64,000 bases of DNA from Cucumis sativus (lineage: Eukaryota; Streptophyta; Magnoliopsida; Cucurbitales; Cucurbitaceae), in the NCBI RefSeq assembly GCF_000004075.3, contig NC_026655.2:23855489-23919488 (forward strand), read 5' to 3'. Of the stretch, positions 37,816 through 49,134 are shown one piece after another. The position numbers and the translations under genes are program-made. How positions within the stretch are numbered: position 1 is the stretch's first letter; every line of letters starts with the position of its first letter. The notes under the pieces are model-generated. The model had not been told where the DNA came from and did no database searches. It saw only the letters and a list, made by a program, of their open reading frames with translations.

Positions 37816-40300
37816 AGATATGCATATACACACACATACATTTATATATACACGCATATAATTGTAATAAAAAAAAATAAGATATATAACTAAAGATAAA
37901 AAACTTTACGACATATATTATTGTTCAAATTATAAAGCTCCAAAAATAAAATTATTTTAAAACGACCCTATCTAATCCGACTTAATTTAAAATCGTTCTA
38001 TCATCTTATATTTTTTATTTGGCTATCTTGTAGGATTCGAGCAATTTGAGGGTAGAGTTCGATGTTGGTATCATTTTAGAGTTTAATTATGCAAATTTGA
38101 GGTTAGAGGAAAGATTTAGGTAATTTTTATTAAAATTAATTAACATTATTTAAAGCTTCACTTGAATAATAGTAAAAAATGTATATTAAAAATTAACTTG
38201 CTGTTGTTATAACTAAAATTAATTATCATTCAATGACAATCCATTCGCATGTTTGGTTGATATAGGTTTGTTTCTACTATTCCAATCAATAACAATTATA
38301 CATAAGTAATTAGTTATCACATCTACGAAATTATATATATGGATTGTTATTATCAAGCCAATATGATGGATCATATAATAGAGAAGCAAACAAAAATTTC
38401 AAAATTTCATTAATAAAAGATGTTGAATATGGAGTAGAGGTGGGTATGATGGAATTGGAATAATGAAATATGGTATTAATTAGGTGAGAGGCATTATTTA
38501 TCTAAAACGAAAGTTGATGAGTGACAAGATAGCATTAGGGGTTGCTTTAAGTTGTCCAAAAATAAAATTCAAAGTTTTAAGTGATTGTGAAATATTATAA
38601 ATTAAAGTGATAAGCATCAAAGTTTTTTGTCGGCCATTTTTGTGATCTTTGGATATATATATATATATACACATATATACACACACCTTTGCTTTACTTT
38701 ATTTTCAAAGATATTTTATCCATTAATTAAACCCCACTTCCCAAATGAAAAAAATGTTTGATACTTTTTGAGGTCTCTATTCGAAAAAAGTTGAGAGTTA
38801 CCAATCTAAAAGTTCTTTTATTGATTAACCTCCATCACCTCAACCTTACATCTAAAGTTGTACTCTCTTTTACTATTAGATACAAGGAGTATTCAGGTGA
38901 ACAATATCATTCAAATGAAAGACTAATTGTTCATAACACCTACTCAAACAAAATAAACAACTAAAACCTATTGTGAAACTTACCTAATTCAATACCAACT
39001 AATGAAACAAACTCGAATTTAAAACAATCTCAAACACCACGATCGTCCCTCTTCAATATATATATGTATTAAGTTAATTACATTGCATGCCAAGGTGCAT
39101 TAGTGTATGTGTTCTAGCACATTATCAATTATGATTATTAAAAAGTGTGGATCACCAAATACATTATTTGGGAATTTCACTTGGAATTTGATACCTTATT
39201 TTAATTCATAAAATCTGCACCAAAGACATAGGAGAGATTTGAATTTGCAATATTAATATTTGAATTTGTAGCATTCTTTATAATGAGAGTGGGTGAAGGG
39301 AGGTCCCACGGACTAATTTGTTCCTATGCATATATATATGATGCACAATAATTTTAGGTTACGTAGCTATAATAATTGCTAAATTATGTGAAAATTTTCA
39401 TTACATATATCTAAGTAGTAGTTGCTTAGTTGGTTTTGATTTTAGGTTAAATGATGATGCTAAGTATTTCAATTTTCAAAGATTGATGTTGTGTTTTTCT
39501 TTTTATTGAAAAAGTAATTCATGAATCCAATTACACTTTTTCATTACTATTAATATACTTGGATAGATTCCAACTACAAGTACACCAATTGCATTGGTAA
39601 AATATTAAATAAAATCTAGAAATTTGGAAAGGTAGTAGCAGTGTAGATCAGAAGAAAGAATGATAGGAGATTTATGTAGGATTGGCATTGGGTAACGAAT
39701 AAATAAAGATGAGAATAGAGAGATGAAAAGGGGTGGAAAAGTTGGGCATAAAAACTTTTAATATAATATTAGGGAAAGGGAACCTTTTTGAGAATGAAAG
39801 AAAAGAAAGAAAAGAAAGAAAGAAAGAAAGAAACGTAATCAACACTCAACACATTCCAATTCTTCAACAAACTTACTTTGTCCTTATCCTTCTTTTTTGT
39901 TTTTTTCTGATTTACAGCAACCAATTCAATCAATACAACCAAGAACAACACATGATTAAATTACCCCCAAATAATTCAAAATTACAAATTACAAAAGAGA
40001 AAAAAGAAATTAGAAGCAACAATTGTGTAGATGTCTTTGATGGATGGGATGATGATTATCACACAAGCAAACACACACAAAACAGAGATCAAGAGAAATT
40101 AGAAAAAAGGAAGGGAGAGTGTCGGTGAGGAGAGACCATGCATGATGATGAGTTCCAATAATTTCTTGCATCAATCCCTGAAAAGTGAAATCGAACCAAC
40201 ACACATAATTCAATTTTAATTTTTTTTTAAAAAAAGTATTTAATTAACAAAAATCAAAATTAGGATGATGAGGGAATAAAACGGACTTTGAATTGGATGA
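37816..40300. other. Intergenic, no gene seen
   Basis: AT-rich DNA with a TA/CA repeat near 38651-38686 and a GAAA-type repeat at about 39796-39832. The end of this stretch must include the 3' untranslated region of the RCI2 gene. Open frames around 39733-40128 are built on the GAAA repeat and look spurious. Confidence 0.5.
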
Positions 40301-40561
40301 TCACTTGGTGATGGCATAAACAGCATAAATAATGCCAGGGATGTAACCAAAGAAAGTTAAGACCAAGCAGATCCAAAACTCAACCTGAAATTATGAAGTG
40401 ATTAAAAGAGAGAGTTAGTGAAATAATGGGATTTGAAAATGAAAAATAAAGTTAAGAGATGATTATCAGACTTGGCATCCAAATTTGAGAAAGACACCAA
40501 GAGGAGGGAGGAGAATAGCGAGGAGGATATCGATGCAATTTGTTGTTCCTTCGTCTGCCAT
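40301..40561 (-). CDS. RCI2/PMP3-family small membrane peptide
   Basis: Small hydrophobic plasma-membrane peptide of the cold-, salt- and ABA-induced RCI2/PMP3 family, which limits ion leak and membrane depolarisation. Two exons, 40472-40561 and 40301-40384, give 57 residues, the normal family length. Exon 1 encodes MADEGTTNCIDILLAILLPP followed by LGVFLKFGCQ. Exon 2 encodes VEFWICLVLTFFGYIPGIIY and AVYAITK, then TGA. Both transmembrane segments and the conserved ILLPPLGVFLKFGC and FWICLVLT motifs are present. The intron sits at the family's usual place after Cys-Gln. Its donor is GT followed by CTGA, a weak match to consensus. The minus-strand leader has a GA repeat and CT-rich stretches, and a TATA-like sequence lies about 125 bases upstream. 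Neither exon is long enough to stand out as an open frame, so the gene is easily missed. Confidence 0.95.
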
Positions 40562-40683
40562 TTTTCTTTTTCTTTCTTTCTTTCTTCTTCTTCTTCTGAT
40601 TTACACAAAACAAACAAAGAGAGAGAGAGAGAGAGAGAATTTGATGGGAATGAAGTAATGGGTAGTGATGAAGGTGGGGTTAC

Positions 40684-40692
40684 TATATATAC
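40684..40692 (-). promoter_or_regulatory. TATA box of the RCI2-like gene
   Basis: The minus strand reads TATATATAG about 125 bases upstream of the start codon, just downstream of a GT-rich microsatellite. A GA/CT-rich leader follows. Confidence 0.5.
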
Positions 40693-40947
40693 ATACATAC
40701 ACACACACACATTCATAACTTTGTTTGCCTTTTTCAAAAACCACAACTAACACACTCTATCTATTCTTATCACATGCGACAAGTGAAGGCAGTAATATAC
40801 AAATTTTTTTCTTCCTTTGACTCCTTGGGTGGTTGATAATGGAATACATTGTTTGGACTCCATTTCTGATATTAAATTCATTTTACTTAATCCATTATTT
40901 TTTTATAATTTCAATTTTATTTTTATTCATGTTTTTCGTAATTAGAT

Positions 40948-41027
40948 TTTAACTTTCTAAACTATTTCTAGGTGTAATTGAATTTCAATTTCTAACTTTC
41001 TAAACTATCCCTAGTTGAATTGAAATT
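40948..41027. repeat. Short imperfect tandem repeat (about 42 bases)
   Basis: AACTTTCTAAACTATTTCTA at 40951 recurs as AACTTTCTAAACTATCCCTA at 40994, each followed by a related TTGAATT/GAATTGAAATT block. Confidence 0.75.
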
Positions 41028-42419
41028 AAAAAAAAAAATTGTTATTGAATTTCAAAATTAATTAAAGGATCAATTTCCTTACACCATGAATGGTTAAGAA
41101 GAAAAAACAAAAGTTTCATATTCTCCATCTTTCCAAAAAAAAAAAAAAACTTTCAAGTAATAATGTAGTAATATAAGAAGATTTCCTACTACTTAAAAAT
41201 TAAATTTTAAGAGTAAATTAATTAAGAAACGTTTTCATATATGAAAATTTCATGTGACTTCTACCAATGTCCATCACATCACAAGTCTATTAATTTCAAG
41301 TATGCTTGTATGCATTTTTTTATATAGGGATAAGATAAGTTTGTACAAATGACGCAAGTATGAAGACCAAAAGAACGTCTTTTAGTCTAGATTTTAGAAA
41401 CAACGAAAAATAAAACAATAAGTACGTGAGAGTAGAAGAAGAAACTTCGAAACACGTACAAGAGCATTATTGTATTGAATTATTCGAAGGAAAGAAAGAG
41501 AAAAGTGAGTTGCACAAATCCAAAATTTGAGTTATTCATGTACAATGTTACTATTAATGGTCATGTGATACCATTTATTTCTAATTTTATTGGCTCATTA
41601 TATTGTTAACAATTCCTATACCCATTCCCTCCATCCTCTTTTATTACATTCTATCTATTTACCCATATGGATTCTCATGATATGCATAATATTAATTATT
41701 CCACGGCCTCTTTGTCAAACCCTAACACTAAGTTCTATTACACTTCCCCCATACCCAAACCTTCTTTCTACCTTTATTCTCATTTCTTTCTTCAATGTAC
41801 ATTACATCTTTTTTACTCCACATTTACTCACTAAACTTTTATTTTACTTCGTTGACACAAAAACCATATATAAATATGTCCATGAAGGAATTTAATAATA
41901 TGTTTCTAATAGTTTTGAATTAAGCAACGTTAATGACCTTTATTGCTTTATAGTATACAACATGAAAGTAATAACATTTTGTGTGAAATTATAATTAATT
42001 CTTGTAATGATTCATTACAAGCTTATTTTTATTCTATTTTAAGATTGATTCAAAACTAATAACATGTATTTAATTAGTAGTGAAGAATCTTAGAATGGTA
42101 TTTAATGCAGTTTATAAACTTTATAAAATTAAAAGTCCTATCAAATATAGTTTAGAAGTTCTATATAAACCAAGTTAGCAATTTCCAGAAATGCAATTTG
42201 ATTCTAAAATAGAGTAAAGTGGACGTAACTTTGAAGTATAAAGTTCATAAATCCTTATAAAATTGAATTAGAAAGCATATGATTAAATTAAAAATTGAGA
42301 ATTAGAGCAATACACTCAATTATCACAATAATTTAGAAGTGGAGTATTAAAATATTTGAATTTGAAATTGTTGGTTAAGAAAAAAGAAATAACTGTAAAG
42401 AAAAAGGAGTTAAGAAGAC
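41028..42419. other. Intergenic, no gene seen
   Basis: AT-rich. An open frame at 41590-41895 is mostly Leu/Ile/Thr/Tyr-rich low-complexity sequence without a family match, and I do not call it. Confidence 0.45.
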
Positions 42420-42579
42420 AGGTGTCGGGGGGATGAGATCGGAGGGTAGAGATGTCGCCGCGTGGTTGAACTGGAAAAGGAAGGGTGGAGATTAAGGTGT
42501 GTAAGTTGCGTAAGAAGTGGTCACCTGCCTTCCCCTATCAGATTCTTGACACATAAGCATGTGAAGGCAACCGTCCAAT

Positions 42580-42608
42580 CACGTGGAGGTATAACGCGTT
42601 TCCACGTG
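42580..42608. promoter_or_regulatory. Inverted pair of G-box/ABRE elements around an ACGCGT core
   Basis: CACGTGGA at 42580-42587 and its exact complement TCCACGTG at 42601-42608 are 13 bases apart. ACGCGT lies between them at 42594-42599 and resembles a CE3 coupling element. The pair sits in a locally GC-rich patch (about 42420-42620). Such ABRE plus coupling-element sets drive ABA and stress response in plants. Possible targets are the RCI2 gene about 2 kb away on the minus strand, or an unseen transcript to the right. Confidence 0.55.
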
Positions 42609-42973
42609 TAATTTGAATGAAAAATCCAGGGAGGTAATGTTATTTTAATTTATGTTTGTTAAGAAAAAGGGGGAAAAGGAAAGTCCATGTGAAATGGGAT
42701 TCTCATTAGCTGCTTCATAAACATCTTTTTCGATGCCAAGCAAAAGAAAGATAAGGAGGGATTTCCTATAAAAGTACCAACAATTAATTAATCAAATTTA
42801 ATTTTCACTTTACCATCTGTTCATATCATTAATCGTGTCTCTTTTTTTTATTTTTTCACAATAAATAAGCGATACCTTATGGGTTTAGAATATATATCTT
42901 TCTCTTTAACAATTTTTTTTGATAGTACAGAGAGATCGGGAGAATTTGGAATTGGGAAAAAAGGAGGTGTAGT

Positions 42974-42980
42974 ATATAAA
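42974..42980 (+). promoter_or_regulatory. TATA-like box without a visible coding gene
   Basis: TATATAA with a purine-rich stretch before it and CATGC motifs after it (CTCATGCATTGC, GGCATGCAAG). I find no reading frame downstream with coding features, so this could be a non-coding transcript start or chance. Confidence 0.2.
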
Positions 42981-45057
42981 CACATGCTCCCTCATGCATT
43001 GCTTTTGCTGTCTTTCTTTTCCTAAAAAACTTGCCTAAAAATCGGTGAAATTAAAAATATTTATGTTGTGAAGTAGTAAAGAGGAAACATATATATCCGA
43101 GGAGGCTACTGAATGATATGGGCGACGATGCAAAAACAATTGTTAATTGTTATTGATGGCATGCAAGTAACGTCTTTTTCCATCACATGAATCACAACCT
43201 CCCTCCACGCCATTAACACAATTTATGTCATCCCTTACCTTGTTTGATGTTTGTATCATCTTTCATTAGTATTTTAAATTTTCTTTTACAGATAAACCGA
43301 AGGTTTGGTTTAGTAATTACTAATTAGTTCTTTTATTTGAAATATATATATATATATATATACTATCTCTCACTATATGTTGATTGAATTTTTTTTATCT
43401 ACTTTGTTGATGGGGAAGTGTAGTTTACCTTTGTGAATTTATTTTGAGAGGAGAAAATTGCCGTTTGTAGAAGAGAAAACTTGCATACTAGTATAGTGTT
43501 TGTCGCACATAGCAGATGCCTAAACAAGAGTAAGAAAATGTTGAAGCTAGAGATGGTGCTGAAGTATAACTCAAGTTTTCTCGTATGAAGTTAAATGGTG
43601 TATTATAAAGAAGGTTGAGACCTAGGTGTTTTCTAGGGTTTTCGAGTTGCCTTAGGATGTAATATAACTAATTTTGTCAAAGAGCATGCATGGTTTCATG
43701 ATTGGTTAGGGTTATGTTGACTTCAACAACCAAGAGTATTCCTCGAGCTATATCTTGAGCTTAAAGTGTTACTTTGAAATGAGTCTTGCATGTTGGGCAT
43801 TAGTCGAGGGTCGACCTTGGTTTTGGTTGTTAATTAGCTTCAACCTTGTCCAAACTAGATCCTTCTTTTCCAAGGCCCACCTCATAGGCTTTAGAGTTGT
43901 CACTTTCAATCCATATTATTTTTAAATATCAATTATAACATTTGATCCAAAATGATCGGTAGGAATATTTTCAAAAAGTAATGAAGCATTTGAAAACTAA
44001 ATTTCTTTTATAAAGTATTAGTACTTCCACATATAATTAGTTTTTTAATATTTGTTTTCCAAAATAAGCTTTAAATGAGAAGTTTCTAACAATACAGTAG
44101 TATGAACGAGTTTCTATGTTGCCTTTGTTTATTATTTACGACAAAAATAGAACTTAAGAATTATTTGAGATATATAAAATAAACAAATAAACAAATAAAT
44201 AATATATCATTTACTGATGTATCAAATACTATATCTCTCGAAGCAATTACCACCTCCTAGAAAGTTTTTTTCAAAAAGAGTAAGTAAGAGGAATACAGAG
44301 TCGAGCACATGGTAATAGAGAGGAATCACTCATGGGCTTGGAAGGGAGTGATGATGGTGGTTAAATTTGAACATGTGTTTTAGGGTGTGTTTTGGAATAC
44401 ATTATGTAAGTTGAGTTTTAGGACAAAATGAAATATGAAAAGTCGAAAATGTCTCGTATGAAAATTTTCCTTTTTTTTCTCTAAAAATTTTTTTTCCCAT
44501 ATTTTCTATAACGCTTCTTTTCTCTCAAGCTCCCGTGCCATTTCTTAGAATTTTTAGTACTCTTGAACTAGCTCTCTTGCTTTTTTAGAAAGTTTTTATG
44601 TTTTCATCATTTTTCTTTTTAAATTGTTATAGATATTCATCTTAGTATTTAATGTTCTTTTGATGAAATGTTTAAGCCTTGAATGTATATACCCCAAAAT
44701 CAATTTTATAATTTTTCTAAGTAATTAGGGTTGTTTAATACATATTTAGCAAGTTTTTGTTGTTTTTTCATAATCTCAAATCATTCATATACTTGTTTGA
44801 TATGATTTAGTACGCTCCTACAAGTTTTTAACTACTATTTTTTATCTTGCGAACATTGAGCAATGCTCAATTTTGAAATAATCAACTGCAAATCAATTTT
44901 ATACTTCTTTTAGATAATTTAATGTAATTTTACAACATGGAGTTTTTTTTAGCCATGGTAGCTTCCAAACTTGAAATGTCACAGTCCAAATCAATTATTT
45001 TGAATTTTTGATACTCCATTTTATTTGATTTTTGTAATTCCCGGAGGGGAAAGAGAA
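42981..45057. other. Intergenic, no gene seen
   Basis: AT-rich with a TA repeat at about 43346-43362. The part at 43500-43900 has more balanced base composition, like decayed transposon sequence, but no reading frame survives. Confidence 0.45.
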
Positions 45058-45305
45058 TGGTTGAGGCAAGTGGGGGTAAGAATCCAAGCTGCTATCCATT
45101 CTTCCAACCAATACTCATCCTTTTATTCTCTTCTTTCGTTTCCCCGCGCAAAAACAAGATAATCTCGCTTTCTTAACCGTTCCACCATATTCTCCTCTTT
45201 CTTACTATGTCCCCAACACAATTTGACAACAGAGACCATATCTTTATTATTGGAGAACTTCTTTTTGTGAATATGAATTGGAGGTCTCTACTCTCTAGCA
45301 TTTGA

Positions 45306-45539
45306 TTGAAGGGGCCGCGAAGGGAGTTCAGGATGAGAATGGGGGTGATTGGGGTTTGGCCGGATGTTTCCCGCCACCCGGTGGATGAGATGTACATTGG
45401 CAACCCCTATCAGCTCAATCTAATTTGGGCTTCTTTTTATGCCCAGGAGCTATCCCCTTCCCTTCTTATTGATTGGTTCGTATCTCTTTCTTATAACATA
45501 CCATCAATTTCATTCGATATGGTTGCTTTGTTTATTTGA
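45306..45539 (+). CDS. Unrecognised possible coding exon or gene relic
   Basis: The sequence at 45300-45470 is clearly GC-richer than its flanks and has an open plus-strand frame containing RMGVIGVWPDVSRHPVDEMY and IGNPYQLNLIWASFYAQELS. These read like real protein up to LLIDWF, where a GTATC donor-like sequence follows; the remaining residues look like intron. Another short open stretch with a good ATG context lies upstream at 45058 (MVEASGGKNPSCYPFFQ). Together they could be parts of a gene or a decayed relic. I do not recognise a family, and the opposite strand is also open for 76 codons, so even the strand is uncertain. Confidence 0.25.
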   Translation: MKGPRREFRMRMGVIGVWPDVSRHPVDEMYIGNPYQLNLIWASFYAQELSPSLLIDWFVSLSYNIPSISFDMVALFI

Positions 45540-47724
45540 AAAGGCTTTAATTCGGTAGGTATCATGCTCTTTGAATCCATTCTTTGCAACGCTACTTTGG
45601 TTAACTTATTATAAATTTTCTTCCTTTCTTTTGAGTTTAGTTTTAATGGTCTGAATTTTCATTTTAATTTTGTTTTAATGTTTTAAGTTTTATTTCAATT
45701 TTGTTCGGCTAAAAGTTTCTAAATTCACACAGTTCCCCTATTTTGTAAGAAAAATATGATTAAAACATACTCTCTTTTAACTTGTGTAATATGATTCTTT
45801 TAATATATAAACTATTTAGGGTTATTTTTAAATATAGTAAAATAAACAAAAGTATTTACAAAATATCACAACCTATCAACGATGAACTATGATGAACTGG
45901 GATAGTATATGATATTTTGTTATATTTTTAAATAATAACTTTTTGTCATTTAAAATGATTTTCCAGCTATTCATCTTATTTCACATTATACTGTAAAAGA
46001 AACTGCATTAACAAACTATCTGTGTTATGTAAGTTTTAAGTTGGAACTGTGGTTAAAACCTTCCAAAACACTTTGACAAACTGATATTTTTGGTCAAACC
46101 TGAAGCTTTTTGTGTTGTACATTACTACATAAATGTCTTGAATTGAATTGAAAAAGTAATTGAACAGGTAGATTTTCCTGAAATATTATATTCCTCAAAA
46201 TTCATCCATTTTCATTCATTTTACTAATATATGAATTCTGATACAGACAACTAACACTATGAGCAACATTGAAAAACACAAGTTCATTACCTCCCTTAAG
46301 GTATTTCACAAGGAATACAATGCGTTTGGAATCTAGACACGATATATGCAATTCCAAGGCTCGTCTTTAACAATTTCTCTACCCTTTGATTCATTCACTC
46401 TATAAAGTTCCTGTTTCTAACAATAGTTTTTGTCTTCAAACATAGGTCTAATAAATCAACTATTCATATATTTAAAGTCGTCCAATTTTTGGACCTCCTC
46501 AAGCCATGTCCAGCTCTACGCTCAAGTCATCAAATGCAAAGGTTTTAATTAATCTCTCTAATTTTCCTTCCATCACCCTCTTCTTGCATTTGGATTTTGG
46601 ACTAGGTTCATTTGAGTTTTCGGATCCTTTTAAATTTCATTGAACAAGTTCATTATGTGGGTGATGTACTTGTACTGCTGTGCTTGTGATGTTTTTCTCT
46701 TTGGTTTTTATTTGGTTGTTGAGTTTTTTCTTCTTTAAAGAATTTGTCTCTGCGTCGGTGTTTTAGACTTTTGGCTTGGTATAGCGACAGTTATGCTATA
46801 ATTGGGAAGGTGCTCATGAGTTCGTCTTTTGGAGATAAATGACATTTTCGTGGGGAGCTTGGCTCAAGTTGGAACAATAGGGTTTTTTTGAAGAGGGAGG
46901 GGGGGTGAGGTTTAAGACATGTTATGTTGCCAAGTAATTTGTTGTTAATAGTGCTTCTGTATGTTCTTTCTTTTAATAGATTAATAATGAGTTTAGAACT
47001 TGAATTATATCTTTGATATTCCTCACAACTCTGAAAATGGAGTTCCCTCGTTTTATTAAATAGAGTAATCTGATGAGGAAACAAGGCAAAAGAAATTCTT
47101 CGTTTATGTTATATGTTGCCGTAGGTGCATTCCGAGCTTCAAGTTCAAGGACACCCATACTTAAACTTCACTACATTGACATACAATTAAGATTAACACT
47201 GCCTTGAATTTGACCAAAAACTTGTCAACCTTTTAACTATTGAATTAACTCCAACAGAAGGACAAAGAAGTTTGTCAACGTGATCCACCAATTTTCTTAA
47301 AATGTATGCATCTTCAATACAATTTAAATTTTTACTTTGAAACTATGAGAGCTATCCAAAACAAAACACCAACCAATAGTAAATACAAAGAAGAACCAAT
47401 GTGTTCGTACAATATCAAAATTTACATTGCAACTATGACAACTATCCAAAAAAATCCTCACAACCACGTCTTCTGATAATTACTAGAACAAACAAAACAC
47501 CAAACAATAATAAATACAAAGAAGAATCAATTTATCCATATAGTATCAAGTATAACGTTGACTGAGACCTTCTTCTATACACACTTATTTTTTAATAATA
47601 AACAAACCAAGAAAAATCAAATAATACTGACGCATTAACTCTGACCTGCTGCATGTCCAACGGTAAGGGTTATATGACATTTGTGTGAAATGTGAAATAT
47701 TCAGTGATTATTCATTGCATACCA
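45540..47724. other. Intergenic with repeat and gene-relic traces
   Basis: Near 45831-45960 lies a degraded stretch resembling the insert at 37371-37624. Near 46485-46535 lies a short PPR-like relic. At 47330-47530 a segment is repeated imperfectly: AACTATGAGAGCTATCCAAA, with TAAATACAAAGAAGAA, recurs as AACTATGACAACTATCCAAA, with TAAATACAAAGAAGAA. No intact gene is seen. Confidence 0.5.
46485..46535 (+). pseudogene. Possible PPR gene fragment
   Basis: One plus-strand frame reads SSSHVQLYAQVIKCKGFN, which resembles the start of a PPR-L motif (Gln-Ile-His-Ala-Gln-Ile-Ile-Lys pattern). It is only about 17 codons before a stop, and nothing PPR-like flanks it, so chance similarity is quite possible. 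Confidence 0.15.
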
Positions 47725-48927
47725 TCACTTAACTTTAATGTCATCCCTTGCTTCGGAGGAAAGGGTTTTTGAGCTTGGTGACTTGCCAATGATAGCTTTC
47801 TTTGCCTTCACCAGCGACTGTTTTACTTTCGATAAAATATTGTGTGAATGCTTATGACTAGGCTTCGATGGAACTTCTTTCTTGTCATTAACTTTCGGAA
47901 CTTCAGCTTCTGCCCTCACATTTTCTTTATCTTTTACTTCCAACTCAAGCTCTTGGGGTTCTTTAGGTGTTTCATTTACCTGAACACTGGCAGTCTCAAC
48001 CGGTGCTAGTTTCTCATCTGTAATACTCTCATCAACCTTGGTTTCTGCAATCAGATTAGCGACTTTACCAGCTTTTTGGTCATCAATTGACTTCCCTTCT
48101 ACCACAACATCAGTTTCATAGTCTCTTGGAGCCACCTCTTCCCTTGGCAGCGTTATTTTTTGTATGTTCTCATGTGTAGCTTCATCTGCCTTCTCAGTCT
48201 TCATTCCTTTTTCTTTGTTTTCCTCTCCCACTTTCTCCATAGCGGGTGCTTCCTCTACTGATAATTGTGCAACGACATCAATGTTGCCTGATTCCTTCTT
48301 TTCATCCTCTTTCACATCATGAGGTGGAATGTCAGGTGCAACTAAATTTACACTAGGTTGACCCTTCTGATAAACTGAATCTTGTTTATCACTTTGTTCT
48401 TTGCATTGCTCCTCTTCTTTGTGGATTTGTCCTACTCCCAAAGGTGATGTACTATCATTCCCAATAGCCAATGGGTTTTGATCTTCCACATTTTCACCTT
48501 TCGCAATTTGCTCAGTTTCTACCTCCACATAATCATTCTGAACATGATTGGTTATCTCAGACAATTCTTCCTTGCCATCCCTCACTTCGGTAACTTTACA
48601 AGGTTCTAGTTTTTCAATTTCTTCTGAACCCAATGTGGAACCACCCATCTCTTTTGCTCCCATTTCCTCAGATCCAATCACAGGAAAACCTTCAACTGGC
48701 CCTTCCATGTCCTTGGAAGGTACTAAGGACTCTCCAATATCTTTTGCTATAACTTCTGATTCTTTCACATGTGGAGCTTCATTTGGTTGCTCCTCATTCT
48801 TGGGAGGTTCAATGGATGCACTATTATCTTTTACCATGACTTCTAATTCTTTCACTGGTTGAACTTCATCGAGCAATTCACTCCCCTTGGGAATTTCTAC
48901 AGATTCAACTATATTTTCTGCTATCAC
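47725..48927 (-). CDS. C-terminal part of Glu/Lys-rich repeat protein, beyond an in-frame stop
   Basis: This frame continues the upstream coding sequence directly after a TAA codon (48928-48930) and stays open for 400 residues. It is Glu/Lys/Val/Pro-rich like the upstream part. It ends in a distinct basic segment, KPSHKHSHNILSKVKQSLVK followed by AKKAIIGKSP, then Ser-rich sequence and IKVK. That basic tail is the least repetitive part and looks conserved, so the ancestral protein probably included it. With the stop in place it would not be translated unless the stop is a sequence error, is read through, or is removed by splicing. No methionine start of its own is convincing; the first in-frame codon after the stop is GTG. 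Confidence 0.6.
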   Translation of the reverse strand: MIAENIVESVEIPKGSELLDEVQPVKELEVMVKDNSASIEPPKNEEQPNEAPHVKESEVIAKDIGESLVPSKDMEGPVEGFPVIGSEEMGAKEMGGSTLGSEEIEKLEPCKVTEVRDGKEELSEITNHVQNDYVEVETEQIAKGENVEDQNPLAIGNDSTSPLGVGQIHKEEEQCKEQSDKQDSVYQKGQPSVNLVAPDIPPHDVKEDEKKESGNIDVVAQLSVEEAPAMEKVGEENKEKGMKTEKADEATHENIQKITLPREEVAPRDYETDVVVEGKSIDDQKAGKVANLIAETKVDESITDEKLAPVETASVQVNETPKEPQELELEVKDKENVRAEAEVPKVNDKKEVPSKPSHKHSHNILSKVKQSLVKAKKAIIGKSPSSKTLSSEARDDIKVK

Positions 48928-49134
48928 TTACTTTGATTCTTGTACTGACTGCACTTCAAATGTTTGTTCCTTGTCCTCAGAAAATTCTAATTCTTTCACT
49001 GGTTGAACTTCATTGAGCAATTCACTCCCCTTGGGAAGTTCTACAGATTCAACTATATTTTCTGCTATCACTTCCTTTGATTCTTGTACTGACTGTACTT
49101 CAACTGTTTGTTCCTTGTCCTCAGAAAATTCTTT
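48847..49134 (-). repeat. 144-base in-frame tandem duplication
   Basis: Two adjacent 144-base units encode 48-residue repeats: EDKEQTVEVQSVQESKEVIA with ENIVESVELPKGSELLNEVQ, and the next copy with only a few changes. One change turns GAA into TAA. Confidence 0.9.

Noticed and set aside
39733-40128. 131-codon open frame with a Lys/Glu/Arg block
   Set aside because: The charged block comes from a GAAA microsatellite and the rest has no coding character.
40402-40750. Open frames on both strands across the RCI2 gene
   Set aside because: They read through its intron and leader in other frames; the two-exon RCI2 model explains the region.
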